A stretch of DNA of 34,787 nt from an uncultured bacterium. GTDB lineage: Bacteria; Verrucomicrobiota; Kiritimatiellia; RFP12; UBA1067. The notes below the pieces were generated by a model, which worked only from the letters and a program-made list of their open reading frames with translations, did no database searches and had not been told where the DNA came from. The translations under genes were made by a program, and so were the position numbers. This document shows, one piece after another, positions 32,501 through 34,787 of this stretch; position 1 is the first letter of the stretch, and each line of letters starts with the position of its first letter. Location of the stretch: positions 1 to 34,787 of the forward strand of contig CADCPA010000270.1 in assembly GCA_902803135.1 (NCBI GenBank). The letters run 5' to 3'.

Positions 32501-34787
32501 CCGCAATCTCCGTCACCGCGATCGGATTGCGGCGCGAGCCCGGGCCGTCCGGTTCACGCACGCCGCTCACGGCCTCGAACGGCGGCGAGACAAGGCTGGG
32601 CGCCTTCAAGGAGAGCGACAGGTCAAGCAGGTTGCCCGCCACATCGGGAACCTGCGCGGCCAGTTCAGAACTCGTATCGGACACAAGCGGCTCGGCAAAG
32701 GTCAGCGCCACGCCCGTGCCGTTCGCAATCGGCCGTACGGCGCTCACGGGGATGCCGGCCAGCGTCCACGTCGCCGGATCGAGGGCCGCCGGGCCCAGCA
32801 GTTCCGAAAACGTGAGGTAGAGTTCGCAATTGTCCGAACGGAAGGAACTCGCCTTCAGAGACGGCTTCGTCGTATCCACGGCCCGCACGGTGACGCCATA
32901 GGGGACGGCGTCGACACACGTCGAGCCGCTGAAGGCGCAGATCATCACCTGGTAGTAGCCGGGCGCACCGCCGAGCCAAGTCAAGACGCCCGTGCGGGAA
33001 TTGATCGAGAAGGCGGACGGAATCGTCCCGTCCGCGGTGACGGGGAGCAGGCGCCAGGTGACGCCGGAGAGGCCGGGGCTCGGGAACACGCGAACCTCGT
33101 TCGCATCCAGCACCACCGGCTCCTTCTCGGGAATGCGGATGGTGGTGAAGCGCGGCGGACGGTTCGGCGTGCCCGGCGTGGGCACGGGCAGCACCTGGAC
33201 TTCGCCGGTCATGTCCGGCCAGCGGCCGAGGGCATTCGTCGGCGCGATTGTCTTCGTCCACGCGACCGCATCGACCGCAGTACGGTCGGCATCGAAGAGA
33301 TAGAGCGCATCCACGCGCTTGCCCAGGCCGAACGGCGCCTGGAGATTGGCGCGGTCGGCGGTGCGGTCCGTCTCGTTCGTCACGTCGCCGCCCGTCCAGA
33401 TCCGCAGATGTTCGCCCGGCTGCAGCACGGTGCCAGTCGGCAACACGAACGACTTCGACGTCCGTTCCGTCGGCACGACGGGGTCGGTCTCCTCGAGCGT
33501 ATCGGTGAGCAGCCAGCCGGAGACGTCGACGGCGACGGACTGCGGATTGGCCAGCTCGAACCAGTCGTCGCACGCGCCTGTGACCGGATTCACGAACTCC
33601 ATGTTCTGCGCCGCGACTTCGTTGATGACGATGCGCGGAGCGGACTTGGCCGGCGAGGCGACGGCGTCGACGACGAGCTGCTCGTGACCGACCGGTCCGC
33701 GCAGCAGCAGCCAGCCCGACGGCGGCATCAGGGAGACCGTGCGCGTGGCGCCTGCCGCCAACGTGCCGGAGAGGGCGACATCGCCCAGCGTCCAGTCCTT
33801 CAGGGAAATCGACGCGCTCTCGTCGTTGCGGATCGTCGCCGAGGTGGCGTCCAGCGAGACGATGCGGAGGCTGGGGACGTGCGGACGGAAGACCGACGCG
33901 TCGGTCGCGACGCCGGGAACCGGCGCGATGCCGGGACGGTAGGAACCGAACAGACACGAACCGGTCACAATATCCGTGCTGCTGTCACTGTTCTGATGAA
34001 CTTCCACGGCCAGCGTATTGACGCCCGTGCGCAGTTTCGAACGGTCGAGGGACACGGGGCCGTAGACGACGCCTTCGGGGTCGACGGCAGCTGTCGCCAG
34101 CGTGTCGTCGGCAATCGTGCCGCTGGGACAGAGCGCGGACCGCGCGACTTCGGCGCCGTTCAGATAGTAGACCGCCGCATCGTCGACGGTGTACTGCAAC
34201 AAGAGGTCGGAGAAAGCCACCGTGCCGTCGTTCACGAAGGTCGTGCGGAAGTAGTAGGTGCGGCGACCGGAGACGATCGAGAAGGTCGTCGCAAGCGGAT
34301 GGGTCCAATTCGCCGCTCCGGAGGACGTGTCGCGTCCCAGGGGACCAGGTCCCGAGGCCCAGGCGGAGTCGTCGAAGTCCGGCTGCTGCCAGCCCGTCGG
34401 CGCGGCGTCGGCCAGATAGCGCCACGTGGCGCCCCAGTCGAGGAGCGTCTGATCGACAACCGAATTCTCGTCAAGCGCGATCCAGTTGGCGGGCGTCGCG
34501 CGGTCTTCCGTCGGCCGGATCAGGACGAGCGCCTGTCCGGCCGCCGTCGCGGGCCAGCCGCACAGCGGATTCCAGGCGACGCGGTCGACGACCGGATCGG
34601 CGAACTCGGTGTTGCGCGCCGCACGGACAAGTCGGAGTTCTCCGCAGCCCGTCAGCGCGCCGGAATAGACGCCGACCGGCAACGGCGCCGTCGGATAGAG
34701 CGCCGCGTACGCCGCCACATCCGCCGCCACGGCGAGACAGGCGCCCGGCGCGAGCCGCGTGTCGGCGGGAAAGGCGAACGCGACATC
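26520..34787 (-). CDS. Giant lamin-tail domain / CotH kinase family protein, N-terminus cut by the window edge
   Basis: The frame stays open to 34787, so the 2755 visible residues are only part of the protein. The first visible residues, ending TRLAPGACLAVAADVAAY, are already inside a lamin-tail domain (LTD). Order by nucleotide: LTD (34787-34475), a galactose-binding-like jelly roll (34450-33940), a short LTD, an LTD (33635-33155), an Ig-like domain, three more LTDs (32520-31160), a CBM4/9-like segment, a CotH kinase core (about 30310-29120) with HVAGNWDTYG, KNMYLYK and GWDMDMDIDW, then a second copy of the first five domains. The C-terminus (ATYVVETAPSPTGPW) is a fibronectin-like tail common in Verrucomicrobia-type secreted proteins. 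CotH proteins can be atypical protein kinases. Location outside the cell is inferred, since the signal peptide is not visible. No sorting signal is seen at the end. Confidence 0.85.
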   Translation of the reverse strand, partial: DVAFAFPADTRLAPGACLAVAADVAAYAALYPTAPLPVGVYSGALTGCGELRLVRAARNTEFADPVVDRVAWNPLCGWPATAAGQALVLIRPTEDRATPANWIALDENSVVDQTLLDWGATWRYLADAAPTGWQQPDFDDSAWASGPGPLGRDTSSGAANWTHPLATTFSIVSGRRTYYFRTTFVNDGTVAFSDLLLQYTVDDAAVYYLNGAEVARSALCPSGTIADDTLATAAVDPEGVVYGPVSLDRSKLRTGVNTLAVEVHQNSDSSTDIVTGSCLFGSYRPGIAPVPGVATDASVFRPHVPSLRIVSLDATSATIRNDESASISLKDWTLGDVALSGTLAAGATRTVSLMPPSGWLLLRGPVGHEQLVVDAVASPAKSAPRIVINEVAAQNMEFVNPVTGACDDWFELANPQSVAVDVSGWLLTDTLEETDPVVPTERTSKSFVLPTGTVLQPGEHLRIWTGGDVTNETDRTADRANLQAPFGLGKRVDALYLFDADRTAVDAVAWTKTIAPTNALGRWPDMTGEVQVLPVPTPGTPNRPPRFTTIRIPEKEPVVLDANEVRVFPSPGLSGVTWRLLPVTADGTIPSAFSINSRTGVLTWLGGAPGYYQVMICAFSGSTCVDAVPYGVTVRAVDTTKPSLKASSFRSDNCELYLTFSELLGPAALDPATWTLAGIPVSAVRPIANGTGVALTFAEPLVSDTSSELAAQVPDVAGNLLDLSLSLKAPSLVSPPFEAVSGVREPDGPGSRRNPIAVTEIAASPAPRADGRDLRFLELYNSAPYAQRVGGYRLSGGLSYTFPAGEKIPAHATVVLAPSPADVAAVYGLADVRAAEDDGFSLTSKIELRDEIGAQLAKIEPSDKWPWPAGAEGTGHSLVLARPSYGQSDPKAWSRSAQLGGSPGAIDPAPATDYEKLLVNEYRAHSPTADGFIELVNVGTDALDLAGCRLSLSGGTAVYTIPDGTTIAAHGFALFTESTLGFRLCGTSADVLLNAPASAGGVVIDAFRVPNVELDRSFGRTPDGGPMTARLARPTPGVRNALRATSPVVLNEIMYNPISGSSDDEYIELFNTTEADIDLDGWTLSGGIDHTFSTVIPAHGYKVAAAKKSAFKALYPKQVGCLDDGSYSGTLGDRSDTVRLRRPLPVWDAATEAPILKNVILEEVTYRDGGRWGRWADGGGSSLERVDPRADPRLVSSWADSDESDKSDWTTISYTGPLEYGRVIGKDPESDTFGNPLRVEIGLYGAGECLVDSVNVSMEGGENYVLNSSFEEVNTTWTWVGTHQDTRIESRSDADDGAHVLHLRACGRLHTGGNGVRGLFREQMPTNGRATVSARVRWLAGSPDALLRVRGNWIEAPGVTLTTFALGSPGKRNSRARASAAPDVTETFHYPALPRADEQVQVWARVQAPDGMTSVALEWAFDESLTTNRVAMVPAEGGWYRGVMKGSFSSGSLVAYHVVATSAAEHPQTAVYPVDRDCLVRWGETTLDQTFGAYRVWMTTRAISKWNALNKDNNKPNPFTFVYGNGERIIQNAGIVYGGSPLHMQGFSRPFNGDIDYIMDFPKDDLFLGDDGAVLCTVADGSCVMEQFNYSLFRRLGLPGLHRRFVRLYANGRLQTGKGIIEDTEKPGGDMLKHWFPDDKTGQLMKINEWYEYELDGYNHFSKSYDFGTGLRPGATLEAFTTKTDAGETVYRTSRYRWHWQRRSYDNFEPSDYTEFWKLIDIMNVPNPSFDAVRQVIDLDAFIGVPVVNHVAGNWDTYGYQRGKNMYLYKSDIGWGLLGWDMDMDIDWSDTSHLVDPMRISTNDMRDPAFKAFVRRPDMARFWWRKVLALQDALLPDSDERMEIEEKNQALRTAGISVSSLDSRFNNLVKRHDNIESQRAAADAQAFCLLSPAAGATTQLDASVCSLEGVAPFLVANLELNGSPLPVTWTTPTNWVAQVPLTSRRTALVLVARGEDGTELGRATAEVVTTVPLEEPADEQVVVSEILSRPARAGGGYAEVRNLSGQVAIDLGGWYFEGSSNAVFPQGTILPPDGCLAVAENAAVFAEIFGSHVVPAAFFASPLPPVGELRLCRPAKGGELADPVVDHVAWGGTGWPQAEEDEPLVLLDPQGDNNVPANWTKRAAVVQEPQPLQPLIGSETKWRYWANGYPGDGWKAAGFDDAGWPSGVAPLGRDSNSSSWTRPIRTKFALTSNRITYYFRTTFTNAVPTRKARLFLSYMLDDGAVVYLNGQELARSQLMPSGAIDDMTVATAAREPEGVLEGPFVLESDALRVGENVLAVEVHQNGGGSSDLVWFGLLDVTNFVSHVGTPGLPDDFPSSVSLPAVRLNEVGPAQTEIYNAGASSVSLAGWALAGGDAPVALTGTLAPGAFRSVALTRPAGELRLLDGEKVVDVVDCAGLDAAAVFGRFPDGADAWRRLNPETPGAANRDEPRASEIVLNEFMSQNGLYVNPVSGEKDDWFELVNVGLASVDLAGWIVTDTLKTEDPPAPVTKATKALTFPDGVALAPGEVLRVWTGADVAAAEPFDRANLQAPFGLGKSGDAIYLFDAEQRLVDAIVYNQEIAKTNSFGRWPHGTGGWRVLPVPTPGLPNRPPRFTEALLETPAVGWLAEGEAQSLTNALDDVSWRLVPTEAGRSLPSGLAVDAASGVVSFAGGAPGVSSAVLCAFRGDECVDAVTLVFSVSPAGAFGISAVSCANGILSLSWEATAGATYVVETAPSPTGPWSVVPNTQGKGASASFAVPEGAGTAFFRIKRLQ
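26745..28847 (-). repeat. Second copy of the five-domain LTD/jelly-roll/Ig module
   Basis: This part of the giant CotH gene repeats the domain order of 32883-34787. Shared strings include DPVVD, FRTTF, LAVEVHQN, RANLQAPFGLGK, VLPVPTPG and NRPPRFT, all in the same order. Protein identity is clear but partial, so the duplication is old. Confidence 0.8.
32883..34787 (-). repeat. First copy of the five-domain module (cut by the window edge)
   Basis: The order is LTD, jelly roll (TYYFRTTF, YLNGAEVARS), short LTD, LTD (ANLQAPFGLGK), Ig-like (GVTWRLLPV, STCVDAV). The copy at 26745-28847 has VSWRLVP and DECVDAV at matching positions. The CotH core and three single LTDs lie between the copies. Confidence 0.8.

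Noticed and set aside
1-34787. tRNA, rRNA, CRISPR arrays, insertion sequences, phage or toxin-antitoxin genes
   Set aside because: None could be seen on either strand; no intergenic gap exceeds about 230 bases.

Overview
The window looks like the chromosome of a GC-rich, anaerobic, Gram-negative bacterium that degrades plant polysaccharides. A Kiritimatiellota/Verrucomicrobiota or neighbouring PVC lineage fits best. This is inference from gene content: CMP-Kdo synthetase (hence LPS), a rubredoxin-first rubrerythrin, a bacterial ferredoxin, a methionine synthase without a reactivation domain, large secreted glycosidases without any SusC/SusD pair, a secreted TIM-barrel isomerase, a DUF6807/PmoA-like domain, and a giant lamin-tail/CotH protein. 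No rRNA, tRNA, CRISPR array, transposase or phage gene was seen. Every recognised gene lies on the minus strand, so the text follows transcription from high to low coordinates.

Right third (34787-25887). The window opens inside a very large exported protein (2755 residues visible, N-terminus missing). It has many lamin-tail domains around a CotH-kinase core, and one five-domain module is present twice, once on each side of the core. A reverse-type rubrerythrin follows, with its own promoter and a strong UUCG-loop terminator.

Middle (25731-12596). Four consecutive large secreted enzymes form a polysaccharide block: a GH2 glycosidase with a CBM42-like C-terminus; a three-part fusion of nucleoside-hydrolase-like, PmoA-like and PL11 rhamnogalacturonan-lyase domains; a GH97 enzyme with an NPCBM domain; and a GH78 alpha-L-rhamnosidase with a DUF3395-like tail. 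With the GH106 enzyme further on, the set points to rhamnogalacturonan I or a similar rhamnose-, galactose- and arabinose-containing pectic glycan. No transporter, sulfatase, GH105 or regulator for this pathway lies in the window.

Housekeeping and transport block (12537-8380). YggU-family protein and RNase HII are translationally coupled. A clear promoter then precedes a possible 35-codon leader ORF and a PHP-family histidinol-phosphatase-like gene. Next is a tightly coupled set: an 8Fe-8S ferredoxin (57 aa), an ArsP_2-type metal/metalloid exporter, AzlC and AzlD, each start overlapping the previous stop.

Left third (8286-57). A Tat-exported TIM-barrel isomerase/epimerase precedes the GH106 rhamnosidase. 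Then kdsB, core metH and rsmD form an operon, with a possible outward promoter at the window edge.

The most unusual items are the nucleoside-hydrolase/PmoA-like/PL11 fusion, the mirrored duplication around the CotH core, and three genes (GH97, kdsB, the isomerase) whose -10 boxes abut the start codon without a Shine-Dalgarno sequence, which predicts leaderless mRNAs.
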